DNA from: Spartobacteria bacterium UBA695
Lineage (GTDB): Bacteria > Verrucomicrobiota > Verrucomicrobiia > Chthoniobacterales > Chthoniobacteraceae
Length of the DNA: 64,000 nt
Assembly (NCBI GenBank): GCA_002298145.1
Contig: DBMP01000016.1
Coordinates: 1-64,000, forward strand
Reading direction: 5' to 3'
Shown here in pieces: positions 48,385 to 57,750 of the stretch. Below the pieces are notes generated by a model that searched no databases, was not told the origin of the DNA, and worked only from the letters and a program-made list of their open reading frames with translations. Both the position numbers and the translations under genes were made by a program. Position 1 is the first letter of the stretch. Every line of letters starts with the position of its first letter.

Positions 48385-49433
48385 GTAAAGATAAATTGAC
48401 TCCGTTGGAACGCTTCGCGGCCTATGGCGCGGGGCGGCCGATCGATCGCCTGCCTTGTGTGCCCATTGTCGGCAACACAGCGGCCCGCGTGATCGGCGTT
48501 AAAGTTTCGGAATTTCGCGGAAATGGCAAGCTGATCGCCGATGCGCAGATCGCCGCCTATCGCCGCTTCGGGTACGACGTGATCCGGATCTTCACGGATC
48601 TCTACACGTTGGCCGAGGCGATGGGGGCGCGCGTACACTACCCCGAGGACGAGACGGCTTACCTCGAAGCGCCCGCGATCGAATCCGTGGAAGAGATCGG
48701 CGCGCTGAAGGTGGTCGATCCCTTCAAAGACGGCGCTCTGCCGCAGCATCTCTACGCCATGGAGCGAACACTCAAGGAGGTGGGCAAGGAAGTGGTCGTC
48801 AACGGCGCGCTGACGGGGCCGTTCACGAATGCCTCGTTTTTGATCGGCACGGAAACGCTCGTGCGCCTGCTGATCAAGAACCCGAAGGCGGTCCATGCCG
48901 TTTGCGAAGTCGCCTTCCAAAGCACGCTCGCCTACGCCAAGGCCATCATCGACATCGGCTGTACGCCGAGCCTCACGGACGCCATGTGCTCGTCCACGGT
49001 GATCAGCCCGCGGCAGTTCCGCGAATTCGGCGCGCCCTATTTGAAGCGCCTCGTGGATTATATCCACAGCCGGGGCCGCGCGGTGACGCTGCATATTTGC
49101 GGCAAGACGTCGCCGATCTGGGATGCGATGGTCGATACCGGGGCCGACTGCCTTTCCCTCGACAACGCGGCTGACCTCGGCGAAGCCAAGCTGAAGGTCG
49201 GCGACCGGGTGCGGCTCATGGGCAATATCCCGCCCTCCGAAGTGGTCCTGCAAGGCACCCCGGAGGACGTGCGCCAGGCCGTTTACCAGGTCGTGCGCAA
49301 GGCCCATGACAACCCCCGGGGGCTCATCGTCGCCTCCGGATGCAGCCTGCCGGTGGAGACGCCCTTTGCCAATATCGACGCCATGCTCGATGCCGTACGC
49401 GAAATCGGCTGGCCCATTTCCTCTTCGCTTTGA
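48381..49433 (+). CDS. UroD-family methyltransferase coupled to ABC operon
   Basis: 350 aa. MtaA/MtbA-like with TLHICGKTSPIWD (His and Cys) and VASGCSLPVETPFAN (third Cys); opening TPLERFAAYGAGRPIDRLPCVPI. Resembles putative methylcobalamin:CoM or methylthiol:corrinoid methyltransferases. Probably the enzyme that demethylates or remethylates the compound imported by the preceding transporter. Confidence 0.83.
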   Translation: MSKDKLTPLERFAAYGAGRPIDRLPCVPIVGNTAARVIGVKVSEFRGNGKLIADAQIAAYRRFGYDVIRIFTDLYTLAEAMGARVHYPEDETAYLEAPAIESVEEIGALKVVDPFKDGALPQHLYAMERTLKEVGKEVVVNGALTGPFTNASFLIGTETLVRLLIKNPKAVHAVCEVAFQSTLAYAKAIIDIGCTPSLTDAMCSSTVISPRQFREFGAPYLKRLVDYIHSRGRAVTLHICGKTSPIWDAMVDTGADCLSLDNAADLGEAKLKVGDRVRLMGNIPPSEVVLQGTPEDVRQAVYQVVRKAHDNPRGLIVASGCSLPVETPFANIDAMLDAVREIGWPISSSL

Positions 49434-49439
49434 TTTTTT

Positions 49440-50093
49440 ATGCCTAAGAAAAACCTCACTTGTTCCGATTGCGGCACGCTGAACTGCTACCGCCGGGAGA
49501 AACAATTTCCACCCTTCTGCCAGACGCTGACCGCCCCGCCCCAGCTCCTCAAAAAAACCGTGGCGCGCTACCGGGGCCGGGGCTTGGACGCCCGCATGGC
49601 CCGGGCTGCGGCGGAGGTGGAGGGGACCTATTACGGCAAGCTGACGCGCGTGGAGGAGATCATCGCCTTTGCCAACCGCCTCGGTGCGAAGAAGATCGGC
49701 ATCGCCACATGCATTGGCCTGAGCGCCGAGACCAAGGTGTTCGTCAAAATCCTGGAAACCCACGGGCTCCAGGCGCACACGGTGCTTTGCAAAGTCGGCT
49801 CGGTGGACAAAACCGAGATCGGCATCCCCGAGAACCTCAAGGTTAAGCCCGGCTGCCAGGAGTCGGCGTGCAACCCGATCCTTCAGGCGGAGCTGCTCAA
49901 CGCGCAAAAGACCGATCTCAACGTCGTCGTCGGCCTCTGCGTCGGGCACGATTCGCTCTTTATCAAGCACTCCAACGCTCCGGTAACGACCCTTATTACC
50001 AAAGACCGGGTACTCGGGCACAACCCGGCGGCGGCGCTCTACACGAGCAATTTCTACTACACGCGCCTCTTTGACGGCTCGAAAAAACTGTAA
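49440..50093 (+). CDS. DUF1847-type Cys-rich protein
   Basis: 217 aa. N-terminal CSDCGTLNCY (Cys8, Cys11, Cys16) and further Cys in TCIGLSAET, LCKVGS, PGCQESACNP and LCVGHD, a pattern I associate with the DUF1847 family of presumed metal-binding proteins. Soluble, no signal peptide. Last gene of the ABC/methyltransferase operon and followed by a terminator. A role in metal or redox handling for corrinoid chemistry is a guess. Confidence 0.65.
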   Translation: MPKKNLTCSDCGTLNCYRREKQFPPFCQTLTAPPQLLKKTVARYRGRGLDARMARAAAEVEGTYYGKLTRVEEIIAFANRLGAKKIGIATCIGLSAETKVFVKILETHGLQAHTVLCKVGSVDKTEIGIPENLKVKPGCQESACNPILQAELLNAQKTDLNVVVGLCVGHDSLFIKHSNAPVTTLITKDRVLGHNPAAALYTSNFYYTRLFDGSKKL

Positions 50094-50111
50094 CTGGTTG
50101 CGTGATACCGA

Positions 50112-50149
50112 TGGGCACATCCCGAGGAAGCGGGGTGTGCCCTTTTTTT
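50112..50149 (+). terminator. Rho-independent terminator
   Basis: GGGCACATCCC, loop GAGGAAG, CGGGGTGTGCCC, then seven T. Ends the 45479-50093 operon. Confidence 0.92.
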
Positions 50150-50192
50150 CGGAGGTTGAAAAGGGGAGGGGTTCGGGCGTAGGTTTTCCCGC

Positions 50193-51587
50193 ATGCTCCC
50201 GCCTTTAGTTCCCGGATTGGAAGAAATCGTCGGCAAAGAGAACGTCCTCTGGAATGCCGTCGACCTGACTGCGTACAGCTACGACGCGACAGCTGACCAG
50301 CCTCGGCAAACTCCTGACGTCGTGGTGTTTCCGACAACCGCCGAAGCCGTCCAAAAGATCGTCCACTTCGCCCGGGAACAGAAAACGCCCCTCTACCCGC
50401 GCGGCTCCGGGACGAACCTAAGCGGCGGCACCATTCCCCTGCGCAAGGGGATCGTCATTTCGTTCCAGAAGATGAACAAGATCCTGGAAATCGACGCCGA
50501 GAACCTGACGGCCACCGTCCAGCCGGGTGTCGTCATCGCTGATCTGAACGCAGCGGTGGCTCCCTTCGGTCTTATTTACCCGCCGGACCCGGGAACCGTC
50601 AGCACGGCCACGATGGGCGGTTCGGCGGCGGAGAACTCGGGCGGCCTGCGGGGGCTCAAGTACGGCGTCACGAAGCACTACGTGATGGGCATGGAGGTCG
50701 TGCTCGCTAACGGTTCGGCGGTTCGCTTTGGCGGGAAAACGGTCAAAAACGTTACGGCGTATGATTTTTCCAGCCTCTTCGTGGGCTCCGAAGGGACGCT
50801 CGGCATGATGACGGAGCTGACCGTCAAGCTGATCCCCGCTCCGAAGGCCCACCGGACTATGACAGCGGTCTTCAAGACGCTGGAGGACGCGGGCAATACC
50901 GTGGCGGGCATCATTAAGGCAAAGGTGATCCCGGCGACGCTGGAGATCATGGACCAGATGACCATCCGCACGGTGGAGAATTTTTCCAAAGCGGGCCTGC
51001 CTACCGATGCCCGGGCGCTGCTGCTGATCGAAGTGGACGGGATGTCCGAGGACCTCGTGGCACGGGAGGCGGAGGCGGTGGCGGGTGTGGTAAACGCCAA
51101 CCATGGCGAGCTGAAAACGGCGGCGACCGATGCCGAACGCAATCAGCTCTGGGCGGCGCGGCGCAGTGCGCTTCCTGCCCTGGCTTCACTCAATAATACC
51201 GTGGTGCTGGAGGATGCCACCGTTCCGCGCAGCCGGATCACCGACATGCTGGTGGCCTGCGAGGCGATTGGAAAAAAGCACGGGCTCACACTCGGCACCT
51301 TCGGCCACGCGGGCGACGGGAACCTGCACCCCACGATCCTTTGCGATAAAAACAACGCAGATGAAATGGCGCGAATGCACCGGGCCGTGGAGGAGATTTT
51401 TGACGCCGCGCTCGGCTTCGGCGGGACGCTCTCGGGCGAACACGGCATCGGGATTGCCAAGATGAAGTTCCTCGGCAACGAGCTCGGCCAGAGCGGCCTG
51501 GAGCTGCTCCGGAGCGTTAAAGAAGCGCTCGATCCGGATTATTTGCTCAACCCCGGGAAGATGGTTCCCACGAAAGGAAACGCATGA
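50193..51587 (+). CDS. FAD-linked 2-hydroxyacid oxidase (GlcD/D-LDH type)
   Basis: 464 aa. PCMH-type FAD domain (YPRGSGTNLSGGTIPLRKG; PPDPGTVSTATMGGSAAENSGGLRGLKYG) and C-terminal FAD-oxidase cap with FGHAGDGNLHPTI and SGEHGIG. Oxidises glycolate or D-lactate to the 2-oxoacid. Paired by ATGA overlap with an Fe-S subunit gene, which passes electrons to quinone. Own transcription unit after the terminator at 50149. Confidence 0.88.
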   Translation: MLPPLVPGLEEIVGKENVLWNAVDLTAYSYDATADQPRQTPDVVVFPTTAEAVQKIVHFAREQKTPLYPRGSGTNLSGGTIPLRKGIVISFQKMNKILEIDAENLTATVQPGVVIADLNAAVAPFGLIYPPDPGTVSTATMGGSAAENSGGLRGLKYGVTKHYVMGMEVVLANGSAVRFGGKTVKNVTAYDFSSLFVGSEGTLGMMTELTVKLIPAPKAHRTMTAVFKTLEDAGNTVAGIIKAKVIPATLEIMDQMTIRTVENFSKAGLPTDARALLLIEVDGMSEDLVAREAEAVAGVVNANHGELKTAATDAERNQLWAARRSALPALASLNNTVVLEDATVPRSRITDMLVACEAIGKKHGLTLGTFGHAGDGNLHPTILCDKNNADEMARMHRAVEEIFDAALGFGGTLSGEHGIGIAKMKFLGNELGQSGLELLRSVKEALDPDYLLNPGKMVPTKGNA

Positions 51588-52909
51588 GTACGCCTGAATC
51601 GCCCACCGCTTACGACGAGCTCTCCCAGATCCGGCAGGAGACCGACCGGTGCATGAAGTGCGGCAACTGCATGGCGGTCTGCCCCGTCTACGCCACGGAA
51701 AAAGTGGAGGCAGGCGTGACCCGGGCCAAGATCGCGGTGGCCGAGGCGGTCTTGAGCGGCGACCTCGCCCTGGACGACCCGAAGGTCTACCGGATGCTCT
51801 TCGATTGCCTGGTCTGCAAATCGTGCGCGGCCAACTGCCCGACCCGCGTGAACTTCGGGCGCATCATGCTGGCGCTCCGGGCGGCGCTGGTGCGCAAAAA
51901 CGGGCTACCCTGGCTTAAGAAGGCGATCTTCTCCACGCTGCGGCACCCGCGGCTTTTTGACGTGGGCATGAAGGCCGGAGCGGTATTCAACGGTCTGGCG
52001 TTTCGCGGCGTGAAGGCGAAGGCGGCGATTGCGCCCCGGTCGCCGTTCGCCTGGGCGGGAGGGACCATCGGTTTTGACGGGGAGCGCCTGTTCCCGGAGC
52101 TGGCGGTCAAGCCGCTGCGCGACCGCGTGCCTGAGGTGATCTCTGTCCCGGACGCGAAGTTCAAGGTCGCGTTTTTCACAGGCGATTCGCTCAACTACTT
52201 TTACCCCGACGCGGGGGCCGACGTGATCGAAGTGCTGACCGCCAACGGCGTCGAGGTGCATATTCCCAAGGGCCAGTCGTGCTGCGGCATTCCCGTGCTG
52301 GTGCACGGCGACGTCGAAACGGCGCGGGCCCTGGCGCGCAACAACCTCGACGTGTTCGAAAAATGTGGGGCCGAATACATCATTACTGGCTGCGGATCGT
52401 GCGGCGGCGCCTGGCAGCACGACTTCAAAGAGGTCCTGGCGGATGATCCCGTCTACGGCCCCAAGGCCGCCTATTGGGCCGAGCGCACCTATGACATTTC
52501 GACGTTCTTGACCGAGGTGGTCCACTTCCGCAAGCCGACGGGCCGCGTCGAGGCTTCCGTGACCTACCATGATTCGTGTCACCTCAAAAAGTCGATGGGC
52601 GTATTCCGCGAGCCGCGCGAAATCCTCGGGAGCATCCCGGGGATCACGTTTAAGGAAATGGCGAAGCCCGACGCCTGCTGCGGCAGCGGCGGCTCCTACG
52701 TGCTGACGCATTACGAAACGGCCTCCAGCATCGGAAAGCGGAAGGTGGAGGACATTAATCGGACGGGGGCGGAGATCGTTTCCACCGGCTGCCCGGCCTG
52801 CATGATGCAGCTCCTGGATAACGTGAACCGCTTCGGCACGGGCCAGCAGACGCGCCACTACATCTCGCTGCTGGCCGAGGCCTATCGCAACGAAAAGGCG
52901 GCGTCTTAA
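51584..52909 (+). CDS. Fe-S subunit of 2-hydroxyacid oxidase (GlcF type)
   Basis: 441 aa. Two [4Fe-4S] motifs (CMKCGNCMAVCP about 23-34; CLVCKSCAANCP about 76-87) followed by two CCG domains (QSCCGIPVLVHG, GCGSCGG; DACCGSGGSYVLTHY, TGCPACMMQ). Electron-transfer partner of the flavoprotein encoded upstream. Both CCG domains appear complete. Confidence 0.87.
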   Translation: MSTPESPTAYDELSQIRQETDRCMKCGNCMAVCPVYATEKVEAGVTRAKIAVAEAVLSGDLALDDPKVYRMLFDCLVCKSCAANCPTRVNFGRIMLALRAALVRKNGLPWLKKAIFSTLRHPRLFDVGMKAGAVFNGLAFRGVKAKAAIAPRSPFAWAGGTIGFDGERLFPELAVKPLRDRVPEVISVPDAKFKVAFFTGDSLNYFYPDAGADVIEVLTANGVEVHIPKGQSCCGIPVLVHGDVETARALARNNLDVFEKCGAEYIITGCGSCGGAWQHDFKEVLADDPVYGPKAAYWAERTYDISTFLTEVVHFRKPTGRVEASVTYHDSCHLKKSMGVFREPREILGSIPGITFKEMAKPDACCGSGGSYVLTHYETASSIGKRKVEDINRTGAEIVSTGCPACMMQLLDNVNRFGTGQQTRHYISLLAEAYRNEKAAS

Positions 52910-52917
52910 GGGCACCC

Positions 52918-55305
52918 TTAAAAGCTCAGCTCGATTTTTCCGCCTGGTGGAAGTTCGACCTGGCGGAGCGTCTCGCCGTGGCGAACGAGGCAGCGCCCGC
53001 CTTTCTCTGATCTGACGGTGCATTGCCTGACGCCGCAGGCCTGCCATGCGAAGCTAAGCTCAAAGCCGCCCCGGGCGCGGAAGCCGCTCATGGAGCCGTC
53101 GGGCCAGGCATCCGGGAGGGCCGGGAGCAGGTGAAGCACGGGGAGCGCCTCGCCCGTGCTTCTATCGGGCCGGGTCTCGTGGCTTTGCAGGAGCATTTCG
53201 GCAATGGCTGCGGTGCCTCCGAAGTTGCCGTCGATCTGGAAGGGGGGATGGGCGCAGAAGAGGTTTGGGTACGAGCCGCCGCCTTCATAGGCGGTGTCAT
53301 TACCGTTCTTCGAAGCCTTGTTTACCGGCGTCAGCAGGTTTTTCAAAAGCGTGTGGGCGTGGTTGCCGTCGCCCAGGCGTGCCCAGAGGCAGCACTTCCA
53401 GGCCATGCACCAGCCGGTGCCTTCGTCGCCCCGGACTTCGAGCGTTTTACGCAGCGCCTGGGCGAGTTCGGGCGTTTGGCCCGGGGTGATGGTGCTGCCG
53501 GGAAAGAGGGCGAAGGCGTGGGAGACGTGCCGGTGCTGGAGATCGACTTCCTCGTATTCCTCGGGCCACTCCAGGAGGCGTCCGTCGCTGCCCACGGCGG
53601 GCTTGGGCAGGCGGTCCTGGGCGGCCTGGAGCCGCGCCTGGAATTCGCCGTCTTCGCCGAGCTGGCTCGCCGCGCTTCGGGTGGCCTCAAAGAGCTGGGT
53701 GAGGATCTGGCTGTCCATGCTGCTGCCCGCGGAGAGCACGCCGCATTCGCCGTTAGGCAGGCGGTAGAGGTTCTCCGGCGAGGCGGTGGGGGAGACGATC
53801 AGGCGGCCCCGGGCGTCTTCGATCAGGAAATCGAGGAAAAACAGGCTGGCGTCTCTGAGGATCGGGTAGGCTTTCTTGAGGAAGGCGAGGTCGCCGCCAA
53901 AGCGGTAGTGTTCCCACAGGTGCAGCGAGAGCCAGGCCCCGCCCATGAGCCAGTAGGAGGCGGCGAGGTTGCGGTCGGTGGGGCAGGTGTCGGCCCAGAG
54001 GTCGGTGTTGTGGTGGGCCACGAAGCCGCCGCAGCCGTACATTTCCCGGGCGGTTTTGCGGCCGGACTCGGCGACGCGCTCCAGGAGGTCGAAGAGCGGC
54101 TGGTGGCATTCCGCCAGGTTGGCGACTTCCACCGGCCAGTAGTTCATCTCGGTGTTGATGTTGATGGTGTACTTGGACCCCCACGCGGGCCAGAACTCCT
54201 GGTTCCAGATGCCCTGGAGGTTGGCGGGGAGGCTGCCGGGCCAGCTCGCGGAAATCGTCAGGTAGCGGCCAAAGTTAAAGTAGAGCGCGGCCAGGGCGGG
54301 GTCGGTTTCGCCCTCTAGAAGGCGTGCCTGGCGCTGGTCGGTGGGCAGAAGGCTGCTCTCGGTGCTCCCGAGGTCGAGCTGGACGCGGTCGGAGAAGCTC
54401 CGGAAGGCGCTCACATGGTCGACCAGCAGCGTGGGCCAGTTTTTGGCGGCTGCGCGCCGGGTTTGTTCGATGCTCTGGGCGGCGGGATCAGCGTGGCGGA
54501 AGGTGGTGGCGGCGGCGAAGAGGAGGGTAACGGCGTTGGCGTTTCGCACCACGAGCGTTTCGCCGATGATGAGGGTCTCGCCGCCTTCGGGCAGCGCCTG
54601 GAGGTGCGCCGCGAAGCTGACGGCTCCTTCCCCACCGGCTTTCCCTTGGAGCAGCAGGCGGCGGTCGTCGTAGCCCCGGGTGGTATCGGCGTAGCGGGTG
54701 GAGTAGCTTTCGCGCGGGCCGCGTTCGATGCGGAGCCGCAGCGAGATGGAGGCGGGGTGGGAGGCTTCCAAGCGGAGGGCGATAACGCCGTCAACGGGGC
54801 TGGCAATGTGCGTGCGGGTGTAGTCGATGCCGCCCAGGGTGTAGGCGACTTTGGCGATCCCCTGGGTAAGGTCGAGCTCGCGGGCGTAGTGGGTCAGTAA
54901 ATGGGCGTCGAACTGGGCCTCTTGATTGGAGGCGGTTTGGTCCAGGTTTGTGGCGTGTACGTCAACTCCGGCGTGTTCGAAGCTGATGAGGAGATCGGCC
55001 AGCGGTTCGTAACACCGCATGCTGTCGGGGATGCCGGCCAGGGCGTCGTTGGTGAGCGCGTTGGCTTCCGCGAGCCGTCCCTCGCGCAGGAGTTGCTGGA
55101 TTTCCGGCAGGTAACGCCGGGCGCTCGGGTTGATTCGGTCGCGGGGACCGCCGTTCCATAGGGTGTCTTCGTTGAGTTGAACGCGCTCGTTGATGACGTT
55201 GCCGAAGACCATCGCTCCAAGGCGTCCGTTGCCGATGGGCAGGGCGCGGTTCCAGTCGTGGCCTGCTTCGTTGGCGTACCAGAGGCGAGCGGAAGTTGAA
55301 TTCAT
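52918..55305 (-). CDS. GH95-family glycoside hydrolase (alpha-L-fucosidase/galactosidase)
   Basis: 795 aa, close to the family size. N-terminal beta domain with WNRALPIGNGRLGAMVFG and NEDTLWNGGPRD, then an (alpha/alpha)6 barrel with NINTEMNYWPVE, SPTASPENLY, EWPEEYEEVDLQHRHVSH and QIDGNFGGTAAIAEML, which carry the family catalytic residues. Releases terminal alpha-1,2-L-fucose or L-galactose from glycans. No signal peptide is seen, so cytoplasmic or exported by another route. Single gene, convergent with the oxidase pair. Confidence 0.9.
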   Translation of the reverse strand: MNSTSARLWYANEAGHDWNRALPIGNGRLGAMVFGNVINERVQLNEDTLWNGGPRDRINPSARRYLPEIQQLLREGRLAEANALTNDALAGIPDSMRCYEPLADLLISFEHAGVDVHATNLDQTASNQEAQFDAHLLTHYARELDLTQGIAKVAYTLGGIDYTRTHIASPVDGVIALRLEASHPASISLRLRIERGPRESYSTRYADTTRGYDDRRLLLQGKAGGEGAVSFAAHLQALPEGGETLIIGETLVVRNANAVTLLFAAATTFRHADPAAQSIEQTRRAAAKNWPTLLVDHVSAFRSFSDRVQLDLGSTESSLLPTDQRQARLLEGETDPALAALYFNFGRYLTISASWPGSLPANLQGIWNQEFWPAWGSKYTININTEMNYWPVEVANLAECHQPLFDLLERVAESGRKTAREMYGCGGFVAHHNTDLWADTCPTDRNLAASYWLMGGAWLSLHLWEHYRFGGDLAFLKKAYPILRDASLFFLDFLIEDARGRLIVSPTASPENLYRLPNGECGVLSAGSSMDSQILTQLFEATRSAASQLGEDGEFQARLQAAQDRLPKPAVGSDGRLLEWPEEYEEVDLQHRHVSHAFALFPGSTITPGQTPELAQALRKTLEVRGDEGTGWCMAWKCCLWARLGDGNHAHTLLKNLLTPVNKASKNGNDTAYEGGGSYPNLFCAHPPFQIDGNFGGTAAIAEMLLQSHETRPDRSTGEALPVLHLLPALPDAWPDGSMSGFRARGGFELSFAWQACGVRQCTVRSEKGGRCLVRHGETLRQVELPPGGKIELSF

Positions 55306-55402
55306 GGGGTGCGATTAAATTTTTCAAACCGATGCCATGCAAGCTTTTCCCGGGGAATGTTACGGGATTCCATTTCCCGGAAAACGAGGCTACGCTGCCG
55401 CG

Positions 55403-55954
55403 ATGACGAATCCCTGCCCGCTCGCCCGTGTTTACCTTGCCGGTCCGGATGTTTTTTACCCGGAGCCGATGAAGGCGGCTGCTGAAAAGAAGAAGATCCT
55501 CGCCTCAGTGGGGCTGGAGGGGGTGTTCCCCCTGGATCAGGTCATTGATTCGGCGGGGCTATCCCCTGAGGCGCTTGCGCTGCGCATCGGGCAGGCCAAT
55601 GAGGCGATGATGCGGGGGTGCGATATTGTGATCGCCAATATGGAGCCATGGCACGGGCCGAGCATGGATGTCGGGACGGCTTACGAAATGGGTTACGCTC
55701 GGGCGTTGGGGAAAATCGTGCTGGGCTATACGCCGGATCGCCGCCGGTTTTCCGAGCGGGTGCAGGCGTTCCTGGGGGCGCAGGGCGCTCCATGGCCTTT
55801 CCAAGTCGAGGATTTTGGGGCGATGGCCGACAATTTAATGATGGTCAATGCCGTGACGGATTCCGGCGGGTCGCTGGAGATCCCGGCGACGTTTGAAGAA
55901 GCGGCGCGGCTGGCCCGCAGGCTCTGGGATGAAAAAGCGGCGCGGGGGAAATAA
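55403..55954 (+). CDS. Nucleoside 2-deoxyribosyltransferase-like protein
   Basis: 183 aa from the ATG at 55403; the in-frame start at 55337 adds residues that look like translated spacer. Motifs YLAGPDVFYPEP, CDIVIANMEPWHGPSMDVGTAYEMGYA fit the family that cleaves or exchanges N-glycosidic bonds of deoxynucleosides. Nucleotide salvage is the likely role. Divergent from the GH95 gene. Confidence 0.85.
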   Translation: MTNPCPLARVYLAGPDVFYPEPMKAAAEKKKILASVGLEGVFPLDQVIDSAGLSPEALALRIGQANEAMMRGCDIVIANMEPWHGPSMDVGTAYEMGYARALGKIVLGYTPDRRRFSERVQAFLGAQGAPWPFQVEDFGAMADNLMMVNAVTDSGGSLEIPATFEEAARLARRLWDEKAARGK

Positions 55955-56013
55955 AGCGGCTCTCTTTTTGGTTGGGGCGCTTATATAAAAGGGATTACGT
56001 TTCCCTTTGAGCG

Positions 56014-57735
56014 ATGAACGACGAACCCCCGACGCCTTTTCCGATTCCGAGCCGTTGGTTGCGCTGTTTCCCGGGGCTGGCTCTTTTTCGCGGTTATCAG
56101 CGCGGCTGGCTTTGGGCTGATATCGTGGCGGGGGTGACGGTTTGTTTGGTGATGATCCCCTCGGTGATCGCCTATGCGGGGCTGATCGGGATCCCGCCGC
56201 AGTACGGGCTCTATGCGGCGCTGGTCCCGCTGCTGGTTTACCCGTTTTTTGGCAGTTCGCGCCAGGTGATCGTCGGGCCGGATATCGCTATTTCGCTGCT
56301 GATTGCGAGCGCGGTGGGGCCGCTTGCGGGAGGGGACCCGGGGCGGGCGGCGGCGCTTTCGGCGGTGGTGGCGGTGTTGAGCGGAGGGTTCCTGTTCCTA
56401 GGGGGCCGGGCGAAATTCGGGGCGGTGGCGGATTTCTTTTCCAAGCCGGTGCTGGTGGGCTACATGACGGGGGCGGCGCTGATTTTGGTGGCCTCGCAGT
56501 TGGGGAAGCTCTTTGGGATTGAGCTCAAGCGCATGGATTTCTTCCCGCTGCTCTCGGAGTTGGTGGGGCGGTTGCCCGAGGCTCATGGGCCGACGTTGGC
56601 CGTGGGGGCGGGGTTCCTCGGCCTCATGCTCGGGCTGCGGCGCTTTGCCCCGAGGGTCCCGGCGACGCTGGCGGGGTGCGTGGTGGCGATTGCGCTTTCG
56701 TGGGCCCTGGGGCTGGAGAAGCACGGGGTGGCTGTGGTGGGGATGGTTCCCCGGGGGCTGCCGGGCTTCGCCTGGCCCGGGGTGACGCTGCGCGATGTGC
56801 ACGCGCTTTTCCCCGCGTGCATCGGCGTGGCGCTGCTGACGTACACTGAGTGCATCCTGCTGGCCAAGGCGTTCGCGGAGAAAAACCGCTACGGGGTGGA
56901 TTCGAATCGGGAGTTGACGGCGCTGGGCGTGGCGGATTTGGTGACCGGGCTCTTCCAGGGCTTCGCGGTGACGGGCAGCCAGGCTCGCACGACGCTGAGC
57001 GACGCGGCGGGCGGCAAGACGCCGCTGGTCAGCCTTGTGGCGGCGGCGACGCTCGCGCTCTTCCTGCTGTTTCTGACGCCGCTCATCGCTCTGTTGCCGG
57101 TGGCCGCCCTGGCGGCGATGCTGATCCACGCCGGGTTCGGCCTGGTGGAGTTCGACGTGATGCGGCGTATTTACCGTTATTACCCGAGGGCCAGTATGCT
57201 GGCGGCGCTGACCACGCTCGGGGTGCTGGTGGGCGGGGTGGTGCCCGGGATTCTCCTCGGGGTGACGGTTTCGCTGATCGGCTTGATCAACCGCATTTCG
57301 CGGCCCGTGGACGCGGTGTTGCAGGAGGTGCCGGGGCGGGGGTTCCACGACGTGGGGGAGAACTTCACCGGGGAGACGGTCCCCGGGCTCATTGCCTACC
57401 GCTTTTATGCGCCGCTGCTTTTTTCCAATGCGGGCTACTTCTGCGAACGCGTGCGGTCGCTGATCGAACAGAGCCCCACGCCGGTGCGCTGGTTTGTTCT
57501 CGACGCCCAGGCGGTGACGGATGTGGATGTGACGGCCTCGGAGGCGTTCATGGCCCTGAAGGAGGAGCTGGAGGAAAAGGGGGTCGCGCTCAAAATCGCC
57601 CGGGCCAACCGGCCGCTGCGGGAGATTCTCCAGCGCGCCGGGGTGACGCACAATCTGGGCGAGGGGAGCTTTTACCCCTCGGTGCACAAGGCGGTGGCGG
57701 CGTTTATGCGGCTCCCGGAAACAACCGGCGCGTAA
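56014..57735 (+). CDS. SulP-family anion transporter with STAS domain
   Basis: 573 aa. About 12-14 membrane segments (GVTVCLVMIPSVIAYAGLIGIPPQYGLYAALVP near the start, ADLVTGLFQGFAVTGSQARTTLSDAAGGKTPL in the middle), then a cytoplasmic STAS domain from about residue 440 (FVLDAQAVTDVDVTASEAFMALKEELEEKG). Family members carry sulfate, bicarbonate or dicarboxylates; some carry molybdate. Faces the XRE-PBP regulator 2 gene convergently, which might hint at an oxyanion, but the substrate is open. A short AAAGGG/CCCTTT dyad lies just upstream. Confidence 0.9.
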   Translation: MNDEPPTPFPIPSRWLRCFPGLALFRGYQRGWLWADIVAGVTVCLVMIPSVIAYAGLIGIPPQYGLYAALVPLLVYPFFGSSRQVIVGPDIAISLLIASAVGPLAGGDPGRAAALSAVVAVLSGGFLFLGGRAKFGAVADFFSKPVLVGYMTGAALILVASQLGKLFGIELKRMDFFPLLSELVGRLPEAHGPTLAVGAGFLGLMLGLRRFAPRVPATLAGCVVAIALSWALGLEKHGVAVVGMVPRGLPGFAWPGVTLRDVHALFPACIGVALLTYTECILLAKAFAEKNRYGVDSNRELTALGVADLVTGLFQGFAVTGSQARTTLSDAAGGKTPLVSLVAAATLALFLLFLTPLIALLPVAALAAMLIHAGFGLVEFDVMRRIYRYYPRASMLAALTTLGVLVGGVVPGILLGVTVSLIGLINRISRPVDAVLQEVPGRGFHDVGENFTGETVPGLIAYRFYAPLLFSNAGYFCERVRSLIEQSPTPVRWFVLDAQAVTDVDVTASEAFMALKEELEEKGVALKIARANRPLREILQRAGVTHNLGEGSFYPSVHKAVAAFMRLPETTGA

Positions 57736-57750
57736 AGGGAGGACCGGCGC

